A stretch of 64,000 bases of DNA from contig NZ_CP009278.1 in NCBI RefSeq assembly GCF_000747525.1, forward strand, positions 124,001 through 188,000. Reading direction: 5' to 3'. Positions 17,929 to 26,523 of the stretch are shown here, in pieces. The notes beneath the pieces are model-generated. The model ran no database searches, had not been told where the DNA came from, and was given only the letters and a program-made list of their open reading frames with translations. Made by a program: the position numbers and the translations under genes. The first letter of the stretch is position 1; every line of letters begins with the position of its first letter. Source of the stretch: Sphingobacterium sp. ML3W. Its GTDB lineage: Bacteria; Bacteroidota; Bacteroidia; Sphingobacteriales; Sphingobacteriaceae.

Positions 17929-18687
17929 TTAAGGTACTAAAATAGGATTTATTGTTGGTAATGGATCAATAAAATATCGCGCAGGATTTTTTCGATATTT
18001 TTCATAGCTGTCTTTGATGTAATTTGTCAGTTCATACTGACTGCTACTGATGATAAAAAAGTAGCTCGGTTTAAATATTCTCCTAAATTTATGGAGCTCA
18101 TCACCTGTTAATCCTGTCGTACGACTGACCAATGTTTCCGAAAACTTATAATCAATGACATTGTCTTTATAATCGCTCTCGATCACTTTCTTTAATCTTT
18201 TCGCATTTTTAGCCTCTTTACTAAAAAGACTATAGATAGAATTGATACTCAATCCTGCTCCATTCTGTCCTACAGAAAATAAATCGCCAGGATCAGAAAG
18301 TCTAAAGGCTTTTTCATAATCATATTTCGCTCTTTTTAATACCTCATCAGGATCTTTTTTTGCAACCACAGAAACCTCATCTATATAAATAGATTCGCGT
18401 TTCAGATGAAATAATATGACTAAAGATTTGTCAATGAGAACCGTATCTGCAAAATATTCCTTGGCTGTAGCGATTAATATATCGCCCTTTTCAGCAGAAA
18501 TAGAGAACTCCCCTTTAATATTATTAAAGACTTCTTCCTTGGTCCTCGGATTTCTAATTGTTACTTTGGAAATTCTTTGTTTTGTATTGATATCGGAAAC
18601 AATACCTTCTATTTTCTTTTGTGCCAAGACCGTAGATCCTAAGGCAATCAAAAAAAACATTAATACAATATTTATCAGAGTCTTCAC
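17929..18687 (-). CDS. Carboxypeptidase-regulatory-like domain protein
   Basis: A 252-residue secreted protein. The signal peptide ends at VLAQ, directly followed by a CarboxypepD_reg-like beta-sandwich (KKIEGIVSDINTKQRISKVTIRNPRTKEEVFNNIKGEFSISAEKGD, about residues 24-70). In Bacteroidota this module is found at the N-terminus of TonB-dependent receptors and in free-standing envelope proteins. The remaining 150 residues are helical and unassigned, ending in YRKNPARYFIDPLPTINPILVP. It precedes the DUF3078 gene by 29 bases on the same strand. The function is unknown. Confidence 0.75.
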   Translation of the reverse strand: MKTLINIVLMFFLIALGSTVLAQKKIEGIVSDINTKQRISKVTIRNPRTKEEVFNNIKGEFSISAEKGDILIATAKEYFADTVLIDKSLVILFHLKRESIYIDEVSVVAKKDPDEVLKRAKYDYEKAFRLSDPGDLFSVGQNGAGLSINSIYSLFSKEAKNAKRLKKVIESDYKDNVIDYKFSETLVSRTTGLTGDELHKFRRIFKPSYFFIISSSQYELTNYIKDSYEKYRKNPARYFIDPLPTINPILVP

Positions 18688-18745
18688 TCTCGTAAAACTA
18701 CGTTTTAGCTTGCCAAAAGAGAAATATTTAACATCTTTTGATTAT

Positions 18746-19573
18746 TTACTTCGAAATCACCAAAAGTTGCCCTACCGATAAATTGGTATCAATCAAGCCA
18801 TTTAACTCTTTTATTTGATCCACCGAAATTCCATAAATCTTACTTAATGAGTATAATGTATCTTTCCCTTGTACTTCATGTATACGCATGGCAACGGGGC
18901 TCTTGATCTGTTCTGTTTGAGCTACGGGTACTTCAATCGTATTGTGAATGATTTCTTTCTCTACGATAACTTCCCTTTTCTCTTTCTCCACCCGTGTTTC
19001 TATTCGGTCAAATTGATAAAGCTCATACCGCTCTATCATATCGATCAACAAATCTGGATATCTAGGATTGGTGGCATATCCTGCCGCCTTAAGTCCTTTT
19101 GCCCAACCTTTGTAATCATTCTTATTGAGTAAAAATAGATCAGAATAACGTTTACGCAATAAAAATTCGGAGTGATCGCGAAAAGATTGCTCAGGACTTT
19201 CGTAAACACGAAAGCAATCATTGATATGATCATCAGGTCGTGTAATTGACTTTCCTTTCCAAACACCACCACACTTGATCCCAAAATGATTGTTAGCCTT
19301 AGTCGCCAAATAACTATTACCATTGCCCGATTCCAATAATGCTTGAGCAAGTTTGATACTGGCAGGAATACCATACCTGTTCATTTCAGAAATCGCAATT
19401 TCTTTATATTTCTCAACATAGGCATTTCCTGAAACAGCTGGTCTTAACTTACCCGGTTTATTTTTTGTCGTATTGCCACGATGTGTACTACCTTTATATA
19501 CAGCGCTTTTTTTCGAGGAACACGAACTAAAAAAAACAGTAAAAGCAAGTAAGATAAAAGCAAGTTTCTTCAT
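18746..19573 (-). CDS. Lipoprotein glucosaminidase with LysM domain
   Basis: A 275-residue peptidoglycan hydrolase. A lipobox (VFFSSC) makes it a lipoprotein. The glucosaminidase (FlgJ-type) domain spans about residues 52-190: YKEIAISEMNRYGIPASIKLAQALLESGNG with the catalytic Glu in LLESG, then ANNHFGIKC and a terminal KAAGYATNPRYPDLLIDMIE. After a Glu/Lys linker, a LysM domain (about 232-275, containing DTLYSLSKIYGIS) binds glycan. It cleaves beta-N-acetylglucosaminyl bonds of the sacculus, for growth or separation. It is a paralogue of the next gene. Confidence 0.9.
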   Translation of the reverse strand: MKKLAFILLAFTVFFSSCSSKKSAVYKGSTHRGNTTKNKPGKLRPAVSGNAYVEKYKEIAISEMNRYGIPASIKLAQALLESGNGNSYLATKANNHFGIKCGGVWKGKSITRPDDHINDCFRVYESPEQSFRDHSEFLLRKRYSDLFLLNKNDYKGWAKGLKAAGYATNPRYPDLLIDMIERYELYQFDRIETRVEKEKREVIVEKEIIHNTIEVPVAQTEQIKSPVAMRIHEVQGKDTLYSLSKIYGISVDQIKELNGLIDTNLSVGQLLVISK

Positions 19574-19586
19574 TTTCTATGTGGAA

Positions 19587-20114
19587 TTACTTTAAAGCGG
19601 AGAGTCTCTTATTTTTGTTGGAAGAGTTATCGTCAAAACTATCTAAATTATACAATTCGATTGTTCTGATCACCTTTGAAGACCAATCTTTAGTTCTTGA
19701 GTATCCTGCCTTTGCTAAAGCGCCTACCCAAGCTTTGTAGTTCTGTCCCCGATTTTCCTCAAATAAGGAAGATGTGGTTTTCTTTCGTTTTACCAATGAT
19801 ATAAAGTCATTATAAGAATCAAGAACTGATTTATAACCTTTATATGCTGAACGAATCACTTTGCTATTATTTTTCCCTTTAATACCGAAGTGATTGTTTA
19901 AATTTTTCGCTATCTTACTATTACCATGTGCACTTTCATGCATAGCAATCGCTAAAATAACGGACGCTGGAACACCATGTTCCTGCATCATTTCTTGTGC
20001 TATGGGGCTGTATTTATCAATATAAAATTGATTGCTCTGAGCTAAAGTAGCTGTATAACTACCTAAGATCAAAATTAATACAGCAACATAGTTTTTTAAT
20101 GTTTTAAAATTCAT
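19587..20114 (-). CDS. Secreted glucosaminidase
   Basis: A 175-residue signal-peptide protein (cleavage near TLAQ) that is essentially one glucosaminidase domain: YSPIAQEMMQEHGVPASVILAIAMHESAHGNSK with Glu in MHESAHG, NNHFGIKGK, and LAKAGYSRTKDWSSKVIRTIE. Compared with the paralogue 13 bases downstream it lacks the lipobox and LysM and would be soluble in the periplasm or secreted. The pair looks like a tandem duplication followed by divergence of targeting. Confidence 0.87.
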   Translation of the reverse strand: MNFKTLKNYVAVLILILGSYTATLAQSNQFYIDKYSPIAQEMMQEHGVPASVILAIAMHESAHGNSKIAKNLNNHFGIKGKNNSKVIRSAYKGYKSVLDSYNDFISLVKRKKTTSSLFEENRGQNYKAWVGALAKAGYSRTKDWSSKVIRTIELYNLDSFDDNSSNKNKRLSALK

Positions 20115-20136
20115 AAAGAATCATTTAGTCCACTAA

Positions 20137-20772
20137 TCACTTTTTGCGTAATACAAAAAGTCCATCTCGAATTGGTAACAAAACCTTTTCGATGCGCTGG
20201 TCCTGAGCTAATTGTTCATTCAAATCTATGATTTGCTTTGTTTGATTGTCTGGATTTTCATCTAATACTTTGCCTTTCCACAAGACATTATCGATTAAAA
20301 TCAGCCCTCCAGACGGGACTCTATCTAAGATTAATTCGTAATAGTAATGATTCCGCTTCTTATCTGCATCTATAAACACGAGGTCAAAGCTTCCTTGAAT
20401 AGTTGGAATTACTTCTGCCGCATCTCCTATGTGATAGGTAATTTGTGAAGCATATTCAGACTGATCAAAGTACCCCTGCACACGTTCTTCCTGTTCGGCA
20501 TTGATATCTATTGTATGTAGAACACCATTTTCCGACAAGCCTTCAGCTAAACAAAGCGTAGCATATCCAGTAAACGTACCGATTTCCAAAATAGTCTTTG
20601 GGCTGATCAATTTACTTAACATTGCAAGCACTCTACCTTGGTAATGTCCAGATAACATATGGGGCATCGTTTCCTTCAAATAAGTCTCCCTGTTTACGCT
20701 TTTAAGCAACGAATTTTCATCGTCACAAGTGTGCTCTAAGTAGGATTCTAACTGCTCATTACAAATGTCCAT
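20137..20772 (-). CDS. O-methyltransferase (class I SAM-dependent, family 3)
   Basis: A 211-residue enzyme related to caffeoyl-CoA/catechol-type O-methyltransferases. SAM-binding motif I is TILEIGTFTGYATLCLAEG, followed by IDINAEQEERVQGYF, and the metal-binding DLVFIDADKKRNHYYYE and ILIDNVLWKG. An upstream in-frame ATG at 20793 exists, but TAATTTTG (minus strand, 20785-20778) is an exact minus-7 promoter box located between the two ATGs and 5 bases before the second one, so I prefer 20772. The natural substrate is unknown. Confidence 0.85.
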   Translation of the reverse strand: MDICNEQLESYLEHTCDDENSLLKSVNRETYLKETMPHMLSGHYQGRVLAMLSKLISPKTILEIGTFTGYATLCLAEGLSENGVLHTIDINAEQEERVQGYFDQSEYASQITYHIGDAAEVIPTIQGSFDLVFIDADKKRNHYYYELILDRVPSGGLILIDNVLWKGKVLDENPDNQTKQIIDLNEQLAQDQRIEKVLLPIRDGLFVLRKK

Positions 20773-20950
20773 AACAACAAAATTACTGAACATGATTTAT
20801 AAACCGAAAAAATAAAACATAACTATTTAAAAATCAGCCAACTAATATTTATGTATGTATTATGACAAAAATCAAAACTAGCTTTATGAACCAGAAAAAC
20901 ACTTTCATAAGATTGACTGTTTTTACAAAAGTTTAATTTTAAAAGAAAAA

Positions 20951-20982
20951 AAAGCCCAATCTTTTTTGAAAGATTGGGCTTT
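20951..20982. terminator. Terminator of the pterin operon
   Basis: A 12-bp stem (AAAGCCCAATCT/AGATTGGGCTTT) with A- and T-runs on both sides, placed after folE. The transcript from the minus strand ends in a U-run. Confidence 0.8.
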
Positions 20983-21005
20983 AAATTTTATCATTTATTA
21001 TTGAA

Positions 21006-21635
21006 TTACATCAAATTTGCTGTAATTAACTTTAAGAATTCTGAACGTGTTACATCATTTTGAAAAGCTCCCGTAAAAGCAGACGTTGTAGTCACCGAAT
21101 TTTGTTTCTGGATACCGCGCATTGCCATACACATATGCTTACATTCAATAACTACAGCCACCCCCTTAGCACCTAGGGTTTCCTGTATACAATCGCGAAT
21201 TTCATTTGTTAAACGTTCTTGAACCTGTAGTCTTCTTGCAAAAATATCCACTACACGTGGAATTTTACTCAAACCCACAATATGTCCATTAGGAATGTAT
21301 GCAATATGTGCTTTTCCAAAGAAAGGTAACATGTGGTGTTCGCACATTGAATAGACCTCGATATCCTTTACTACAACCATTTGGCTATAGTCCTCTTCAA
21401 ACATGGCACCTTGCAATATTTTAGCCGGATCAATATTATTACCGTGCGTTAAAAATTGTAATGCTTTTGCCACACGTTCTGGCGTTTTCAACAACCCTTC
21501 ACGATTTGGATCTTCACCCAGAGATTCTAAAATATCTGTATAATGTGCTGCAATACGATCGACTTTTTCTTGATTGTATTGATCGATTTTAACGTAGCCG
21601 TCTAACTCTTCTTCTTCAAATGAGTGATTACTCAT
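21006..21635 (-). CDS. folE: GTP cyclohydrolase I
   Basis: A 209-residue enzyme that makes 7,8-dihydroneopterin triphosphate from GTP, the first step to folate and other pterins. The zinc/catalytic motif [11 protein letters not shown] is present, as are [26 protein letters not shown] and the closing EFLKLIT. The length fits the family. It lies 27 bases after the pyruvoyl-tetrahydropterin synthase gene on the same strand, and both share one promoter and the hairpin downstream. Supplying that neighbour's substrate is its obvious second role besides folate. Confidence 0.95.
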   Translation of the reverse strand: MSNHSFEEEELDGYVKIDQYNQEKVDRIAAHYTDILESLGEDPNREGLLKTPERVAKALQFLTHGNNIDPAKILQGAMFEEDYSQMVVVKDIEVYSMCEHHMLPFFGKAHIAYIPNGHIVGLSKIPRVVDIFARRLQVQERLTNEIRDCIQETLGAKGVAVVIECKHMCMAMRGIQKQNSVTTTSAFTGAFQNDVTRSEFLKLITANLM

Positions 21636-21662
21636 AGTTATTAAATAAATTAGTGTATAAGA

Positions 21663-22076
21663 TTAGTCGCCAAAATATTCGACGTAATTATTTTCTGTTT
21701 CGTGAAGACGAATACAGTGCAATTGCACTTGTTCTTCCTCAAATAATGGTTTCAAAACTTCAAAGATTGCTATGGCAATGTTCTCCGTTGAAGCCATCTT
21801 ATCTTTCATAAAATCGACATCAAGATTTATATTTTTATGATCAACTTTATTTACGATATGTTCCAATATAATGGTTTTCATCAATTTTAAATCAATCAAG
21901 AAACCTGTTGTTGGATTTACGTCACCTTTGACCGTTACAAACAAATCGTAATTATGACCGTGCCAGTTAACATTCGAACAGTTGCCGAAAACATTTTCGT
22001 TTTTTTCAATACTCCAATCTTCCCGGTAAAGCTTATGTGCAGCGCAAAAGCGCTCACGACGAGTGATATATACCAT
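21663..22076 (-). CDS. 6-pyruvoyl-tetrahydropterin synthase (mammalian-like PTPS type)
   Basis: A 137-residue zinc enzyme of the COG0720 family. Zinc ligands are His14 (CAAHKLY), His39 and His41 (WHGHNY), and the catalytic Cys33 precedes HGH by five residues (GNCSNVNWHGH). E. coli QueD has three residues there, whereas human PTPS has five and also the segments DHKN-L, STENVA and a C-terminal ETDNN-V-Y like DHKNINL, STENIA and ETENNYVEY here. This points to tetrahydrobiopterin-type synthesis from the FolE product rather than queuosine. The ATG at 22076 is preferred over a TTG ten codons earlier, because a minus-7 box sits 7 bases before it. Confidence 0.85.
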   Translation of the reverse strand: MVYITRRERFCAAHKLYREDWSIEKNENVFGNCSNVNWHGHNYDLFVTVKGDVNPTTGFLIDLKLMKTIILEHIVNKVDHKNINLDVDFMKDKMASTENIAIAIFEVLKPLFEEEQVQLHCIRLHETENNYVEYFGD

Positions 22077-22083
22077 AATACCA

Positions 22084-22129
22084 CAAAGATACGTCTTTGT
22101 AAGCAAAATATCACTTTCAGAAAAGTGAT
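22084..22129 (-). promoter_or_regulatory. Promoter and dyad upstream of the pterin operon
   Basis: The minus strand reads TATCTTTG at 22091-22084, 7 bases before the ATG, predicting a nearly leaderless mRNA. Immediately upstream lies an 8-bp dyad (ATCACTTT at 22110-22117, AAAGTGAT at 22122-22129), suitably placed to be an operator. It also precedes mqnB on the other strand. Confidence 0.5.
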
Positions 22130-22182
22130 TACAATCACATTTGCGTAAATTATTGATTAATATTGTGCAAAGGTTCTTCCGT

Positions 22183-22812
22183 ATGAAAACACTTATAGTA
22201 GCAGCAACACAGTTTGAAATTCAACCCTTTATTGACCGAATAGATCAATATCCCGACACCGAATATTTGATTACTGGTGTTGGAATGGTTCATACTGCTT
22301 ATGCGTTAGGTAAACACCTCGCTAGAAATAAATATGATCTGATTATCAACATTGGTATAGGAGGATGTTTCAACCGCTCACTGTCTATTGGAGACGTCGT
22401 TTCAATTGATCGAGATGTATTTTCCGAATTAGGAGCGGAAGATGATGACCAATTTATCTCCATCAATGAACTTGGCTTTGGCCAGTCCATTTATTTTGCT
22501 CAACAAAATAAAAATACCATTGAATTAGTGAAAACATTACCGTCAGGCCTGGGAATCACAGTCAATAAAGTACATGGGAATGAATCTGAGATTAAAAAAT
22601 TGCGGACTCAAATCCCAGAAGCGCTCATAGAATCTATGGAGGGAGCAGCGGTATTTTTAGTGGCCATGGAGACTCCGTGCCAAAGCATACAGATACGTGG
22701 TATATCCAATTATGTAGAGAAACGTAATCGTGCCACGTGGAACATCCCTTTAGCAATAAAAAATAGTAATAGGACCCTTTTTCAAATTCTAACTGAAATC
22801 TATCCGGATTAG
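22183..22812 (+). CDS. mqnB: Futalosine hydrolase
   Basis: A 209-residue nucleoside hydrolase of the MTA/SAH-nucleosidase superfamily, in the branch that hydrolyses futalosine in the alternative menaquinone pathway. Features are the N-terminal LIVAATQFEIQPF, TGVGMVHTAYALG, INIGIGGCFNRSLSIGDVV and the catalytic ESMEGAAVFLVA. ATG 22183 is preferred over a TTG 14 codons upstream. A 14/16 parS-like match lies in its C-terminal coding sequence. The other mqn genes are not in the window. Confidence 0.87.
   Translation: MKTLIVAATQFEIQPFIDRIDQYPDTEYLITGVGMVHTAYALGKHLARNKYDLIINIGIGGCFNRSLSIGDVVSIDRDVFSELGAEDDDQFISINELGFGQSIYFAQQNKNTIELVKTLPSGLGITVNKVHGNESEIKKLRTQIPEALIESMEGAAVFLVAMETPCQSIQIRGISNYVEKRNRATWNIPLAIKNSNRTLFQILTEIYPD
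22729..22744. other. Intragenic parS-like site
   Basis: CGTGCCACGTGGAACA matches 14 of 16 bases of the palindrome TGTTCCACGTGGAACA, the symmetric form of the ParB-binding parS sequence. It lies inside mqnB. ParB sites are often intragenic, but two mismatches leave this uncertain. Confidence 0.4.
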
Positions 22813-22912
22813 AATTGATTGAAATTGCATATTTCGCCATCCTTTTATTAAAAAATGACATAAAAGAGGATATTAAGAAGGGAATGACCCTCAAAATATC
22901 AATAATAAATAG

Positions 22913-22920
22913 TAGATTTG
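22913..22920 (+). promoter_or_regulatory. Minus-7 box for pdhB
   Basis: TAGATTTG is an exact TAnnTTTG match, with the ATG 31 bases further on. No convincing minus-33 element is visible. Confidence 0.5.
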
Positions 22921-22951
22921 TAATCTAAAATTTGACACTATTTTACAACTG

Positions 22952-23938
22952 ATGAGAGAGATACAATTCAGAGAAGCACTTCGTGAAGCAATGAACGAAG
23001 AAATGCGTAAAGACGAAACAATATTTTTATTAGGAGAAGAAGTTGCAGAATACAATGGTGCTTATAAAGTAAGCCAAGGTATGCTGGATGAATTCGGAGC
23101 TAAACGCGTAATAGATACACCTATTGCAGAATTAGGTTTTGCTGGTATCGCAGTTGGTGCTGCGATGAACGGTTTGAAACCAATCGTTGAATTCATGACA
23201 TTCAACTTCTCTTTAGTTGCTATTGACCAAATTATCAATGCTGCTGCTAAGATCCGTTCTATGAGTGGAGGTCAATTCTCCATTCCGATAGTATTCCGCG
23301 GTCCAACTGGTAATGCAGGACAATTGGGAGCTCAACACTCTCAAAACTTTGAAAACTGGTATGCAAATACTCCAGGTTTAAAGGTTGTTATTCCTTCCAA
23401 TCCTTATGATGCAAAAGGTTTATTAAAATCTGCTATCATCGACCCGGATCCAGTTATTTTTATGGAATCGGAAGTTATGTATGGTGATAAAGGTCATGTG
23501 CCAGAAGAAGAATATTACTTACCTATTGGTAAAGCGAATATTGTAAAAGAAGGTACTGATGTTACAATCGTATCTTTTGGTAAAATGGTTCCACGTGTTG
23601 TATTACCAGCTGTTGAAGAACTAGCAAAAGAAGGTATCAGTGTGGAAGTAATTGACTTACGTTCGGTTCGTCCCATTGATTACCCAACGATTATCGAGTC
23701 TGTTAAGAAAACAAATCGTTTAGTTATTGTGGAAGAGGCATGGCCATTGGCATCTATTTCTTCTGAAATAACCTATTCCGTACAACGTAATGCATTTGAT
23801 TATTTAGATGCACCTATCGTTCGTATTACAGCAGCAGACGTACCTCTTCCTTACGCAGCTACATTAATCGAAGCAGCACTTCCAAATGTAGCAAAGGTGG
23901 TAAAAGCGGTAAAAGAAGTTTCTTACATCAAAAAATAA
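22952..23938 (+). CDS. pdhB: Pyruvate dehydrogenase E1 component, beta subunit
   Basis: A 328-residue transketolase-like subunit of the alpha2beta2-type E1 of the pyruvate dehydrogenase complex. It shows FLLGEEVAEYNGAYKVSQGM, the TPP-region MTFNFSLVAIDQIINAAAK, FRGPTGNAGQLGAQHSQ and the C-terminal domain starting VTIVSFGKMVPRVV. The alpha subunit (pdhA) and E2 are not next to it, so the complex is encoded at more than one locus. Regular, AAA/GGT-rich codon use suggests high expression. A strong terminator follows. Confidence 0.93.
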   Translation: MREIQFREALREAMNEEMRKDETIFLLGEEVAEYNGAYKVSQGMLDEFGAKRVIDTPIAELGFAGIAVGAAMNGLKPIVEFMTFNFSLVAIDQIINAAAKIRSMSGGQFSIPIVFRGPTGNAGQLGAQHSQNFENWYANTPGLKVVIPSNPYDAKGLLKSAIIDPDPVIFMESEVMYGDKGHVPEEEYYLPIGKANIVKEGTDVTIVSFGKMVPRVVLPAVEELAKEGISVEVIDLRSVRPIDYPTIIESVKKTNRLVIVEEAWPLASISSEITYSVQRNAFDYLDAPIVRITAADVPLPYAATLIEAALPNVAKVVKAVKEVSYIKK

Positions 23939-23963
23939 AAGCATTTTATTGCTTAATTCTACG

Positions 23964-23996
23964 AAGTCCTTTGGTAATACCAAAGGACTTTTTTAA
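23964..23996 (+). terminator. Terminator after pdhB
   Basis: AAGTCCTTTGGT (23964-23975) pairs with ACCAAAGGACTT (23979-23990), followed by T-rich sequence. Confidence 0.85.
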
Positions 23997-24026
23997 TTTA
24001 GGCTATATTATACTAACTAATTCAAC

Positions 24027-24770
24027 ATGATCAAAACCTTATCACTCGCATTTTTGTCTTTTTTTATAATTTCAACCCTAATTGCTCAAGACAAAGTGCT
24101 ATTAAGACTGAAACCAGACCTCGATAATCCCATTGCGCAGAAATTACATATGACAGTCGATATCAATGCGGGTGCACAAAGCACTATGGTCGATGCTATC
24201 ATGCTATCACAGACCACTAATACCGCTTCTACGGATAGCACATTGACCTATTCGACCATGTATACACAAATGATTATGGAAATGGATGCTGGTATGATGA
24301 CGATTAATTATGATTCCGAAAATCCAGATGCTAATGAGTTTTCTAAACAGATACATGAAAAGGTTAAAAACATGTTGAATAAACCTATCGTAGCCATTAT
24401 GGCTTTAGATGGTAAAGTAAAAGATGTCGAAAATATACCTGAAGGTAATGAGCTATTCGATCCCAATATGCTTAAAGAGGCATCTTTTGAATATCCGAAC
24501 CGTGAGTTAAAAATCGGGGAACAATGGAAGGCAATAAATAATAATAAAACTTTGGGTCCAATAGAACAAACCTATACCCTTAAAAGTATTTCAGCAGATG
24601 GAATTTCCATTTCATCTGAGGGAAACATAAGTGCAGATGGCGAGTCTATTGGGTCGATTATAGGTAGTTACATTTTAAATCCAAAAACACATTATATAAA
24701 AGCCGCTACCATCGAAACAAAAGTTAAAAAAGATGATATTGATGTTAACAGTAAATTAGAAATACAATAA
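24027..24770 (+). CDS. DUF6263-like secreted protein
   Basis: A 247-residue protein with a signal peptide ending near LIAQ. It begins KVLLRLKPDLDNP and ends with a beta-rich domain (EQWKAINNN...PIEQTYTLKSIS...SSEGNI). I assign it to the DUF6263 group of Bacteroidota exported proteins by this pattern; no function is known. It has no cysteines and no membrane segments beyond the signal. It stands alone between two terminators, convergent with gcvH. Confidence 0.6.
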   Translation: MIKTLSLAFLSFFIISTLIAQDKVLLRLKPDLDNPIAQKLHMTVDINAGAQSTMVDAIMLSQTTNTASTDSTLTYSTMYTQMIMEMDAGMMTINYDSENPDANEFSKQIHEKVKNMLNKPIVAIMALDGKVKDVENIPEGNELFDPNMLKEASFEYPNRELKIGEQWKAINNNKTLGPIEQTYTLKSISADGISISSEGNISADGESIGSIIGSYILNPKTHYIKAATIETKVKKDDIDVNSKLEIQ

Positions 24771-24777
24771 AACCAAG

Positions 24778-24802
24778 AAGAGCCGTCAAATAACGGCTCT
24801 TT
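24778..24802. terminator. Bidirectional terminator between the DUF6263 gene and gcvH
   Basis: AAGAGCCGT pairs with ACGGCTCTT around a short A-rich loop. Outer AAACCA/TGGTTT bases extend the pairing after an interruption. It serves the two convergent genes. Confidence 0.75.
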
Positions 24803-24832
24803 CCTGGTTTTATTGAACGTAAATGTTAAAAA

Positions 24833-25213
24833 TTACGCGTTGATTTCTTCTTTATATTGATCAGCAGATAATAAAGCGTCGATATCAGCTACATCATTCA
24901 ATTTGATACGAATAATCCAACCTTCGCCATAAGGATCAGAATTCACTAACTCTGGAGAAGCATCAATTGCTTCATTAACAGCTAATACAGTTGCTGTAAC
25001 TGGAATGAATAAATCAGAAACAGTTTTTACAGCTTCGATTGTTCCAAAAATTTCGTTTGCAGCCACCTCTTCACCAATCGTGTTGATGTCTACAAATACG
25101 ATATCCCCTAACTCACGTTGCGCGAAATCAGTAATACCAATAACGGCCTCATCACCTTCAACACGAATCCATTCGTGATCTTTAGTGTATTTTAATTCTG
25201 CTGGAAAATTCAT
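24833..25213 (-). CDS. gcvH: Glycine cleavage system H protein
   Basis: A 126-residue lipoyl carrier that shuttles the aminomethyl group between the P, T and L proteins of the glycine cleavage system. The lipoylated Lys63 lies in GTIEAVKTVSDLFIPV. The N-terminus (KYTKDHEWIRVEGDEAVIGITDFAQRELGDIV) and the closing DPYGEGWIIRIK are normal for the family. The gene stands alone; gcvP and gcvT are elsewhere. Confidence 0.95.
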   Translation of the reverse strand: MNFPAELKYTKDHEWIRVEGDEAVIGITDFAQRELGDIVFVDINTIGEEVAANEIFGTIEAVKTVSDLFIPVTATVLAVNEAIDASPELVNSDPYGEGWIIRIKLNDVADIDALLSADQYKEEINA

Positions 25214-25322
25214 TTTTACTTTTTTTTTAATCGTATATTTAATTACGCCATGAAGTTACAAAATATATTTATATCATAAAAATCTTGTGTATTCTATCAT
25301 AATTTGTCACTACTTTTAAAGG

Positions 25323-26516
25323 ATGAACTTCATGATTGAAAAGCTTTACGAAATTGCAAAAAAAGATACTCGTTATGTCATCGGACTCATGTCAGGAACA
25401 TCTTTGGATGGACTTGATATTGCCCTTTGCAAAATAAGAAACAGCGGTAAATCTACTGAGATAAGCTTAGCACATTTTATAACAAAAGATTACGACGACG
25501 AGTTTAGAAGGCATGTAAGAGGCATCTTTGCGAAAAGGTCGATCGACCAACAATTGTTATGCGGTCTTCATGCTTACATTGGCAATGTCCATGCTACACT
25601 CATCAATCAGGCTCTTCTTGATTGGGGAATACCCAATGAAGCTATTGATTGCATAGCTAGCCATGGACAAACGGTCTTCCATGCCCCACAAAGCCTGACA
25701 AAAGACATTTACCTTCCCAATAGCACGCTCCAAATAGGGGATGCGGATCATATTGCCGTAAAAACTGGCATCATAACTATTGCTGATTTTAGACAAAAGC
25801 ATATTGCTGCAGGTGGGGAGGGAGCGCCTTTAGCGGCCTATGGTGATTATTTACTTTTCTCACACCCTTCAGAAAATCGTTTTTTATTAAATATAGGCGG
25901 AATCGCCAATTATACTTTTATCCCCAGCCAAAACAGTGCTTTGCAAGCATTTGCCACGGACATTGGTCCTGGAAACACCATCATGAATCAATTTGCAAAA
26001 GAAGTATTTGATATCGAAATGGATCAAGATGCCTTGATTGCAAAGAAAGGAACGGTAAATGAGCAGCTTTTAAAACAGCTCCTTCAAGAACCTTTTCTAA
26101 AAGACAAATTTCCTAAGACTACAGGACCCGAATTATTTAATTTGGCTTATCTGCAAAAATGTATAGCGGAATCAAAGTGCGATCATATCAGTAATGAAGA
26201 TATTATGGCAACATTAAATCAATTTACAGCAACAAGCATCGTTGAAGCAATAAGTGTACAAGCACAAGGTTTGACCAATGTACACATCTATATCAGTGGA
26301 GGAGGCCTTCACAACCCCTTGTTAATAGCTAAAATTAAAACCGGTCTCCCACAATATACGGTATCATCTTTTGAACATCTAGGCATAGACCCTGATGCTA
26401 AAGAAGCTGTCTTATTCGCCCTTTTAGCAAACGAAACGTTGGTAGGTAATAAAGAAAACGTTACCCAAATAAAAGACTCACCAGCAGTCTGTATGGGGAA
26501 AATCAGTCTTCCATAA
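25323..26516 (+). CDS. anmK: Anhydro-N-acetylmuramic acid kinase
   Basis: A 397-residue sugar kinase of the ASKHA fold. It phosphorylates and opens 1,6-anhydro-MurNAc released by peptidoglycan turnover, giving MurNAc-6-phosphate. The N-terminal ATP motif GLMSGTSLDGLDIALC (about residues 21-36), ASHGQTVFHAP, NIGGIANYTFIP, ATDIGPGNTIMNQF and ISGGGLHNP are all present. Although it stands alone, it fits with the cell-wall hydrolases at 16-20 kb as the recycling step. There is an in-frame second Met at codon 4. It is convergent with the DUF2461 gene. Confidence 0.93.
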   Translation: MNFMIEKLYEIAKKDTRYVIGLMSGTSLDGLDIALCKIRNSGKSTEISLAHFITKDYDDEFRRHVRGIFAKRSIDQQLLCGLHAYIGNVHATLINQALLDWGIPNEAIDCIASHGQTVFHAPQSLTKDIYLPNSTLQIGDADHIAVKTGIITIADFRQKHIAAGGEGAPLAAYGDYLLFSHPSENRFLLNIGGIANYTFIPSQNSALQAFATDIGPGNTIMNQFAKEVFDIEMDQDALIAKKGTVNEQLLKQLLQEPFLKDKFPKTTGPELFNLAYLQKCIAESKCDHISNEDIMATLNQFTATSIVEAISVQAQGLTNVHIYISGGGLHNPLLIAKIKTGLPQYTVSSFEHLGIDPDAKEAVLFALLANETLVGNKENVTQIKDSPAVCMGKISLP

Positions 26517-26523
26517 ATAACCG

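Noticed and set aside
18746-20114. FlgJ/flagellar role for the two glucosaminidases
   Set aside because: No flagellar genes are present and the phylum normally lacks flagella; the shared domain only indicates peptidoglycan cleavage.
21663-22076. QueD assignment for the pterin synthase
   Set aside because: The Cys to HGH spacing is five as in animal PTPS, not three as in E. coli QueD, and no queuosine genes are adjacent.
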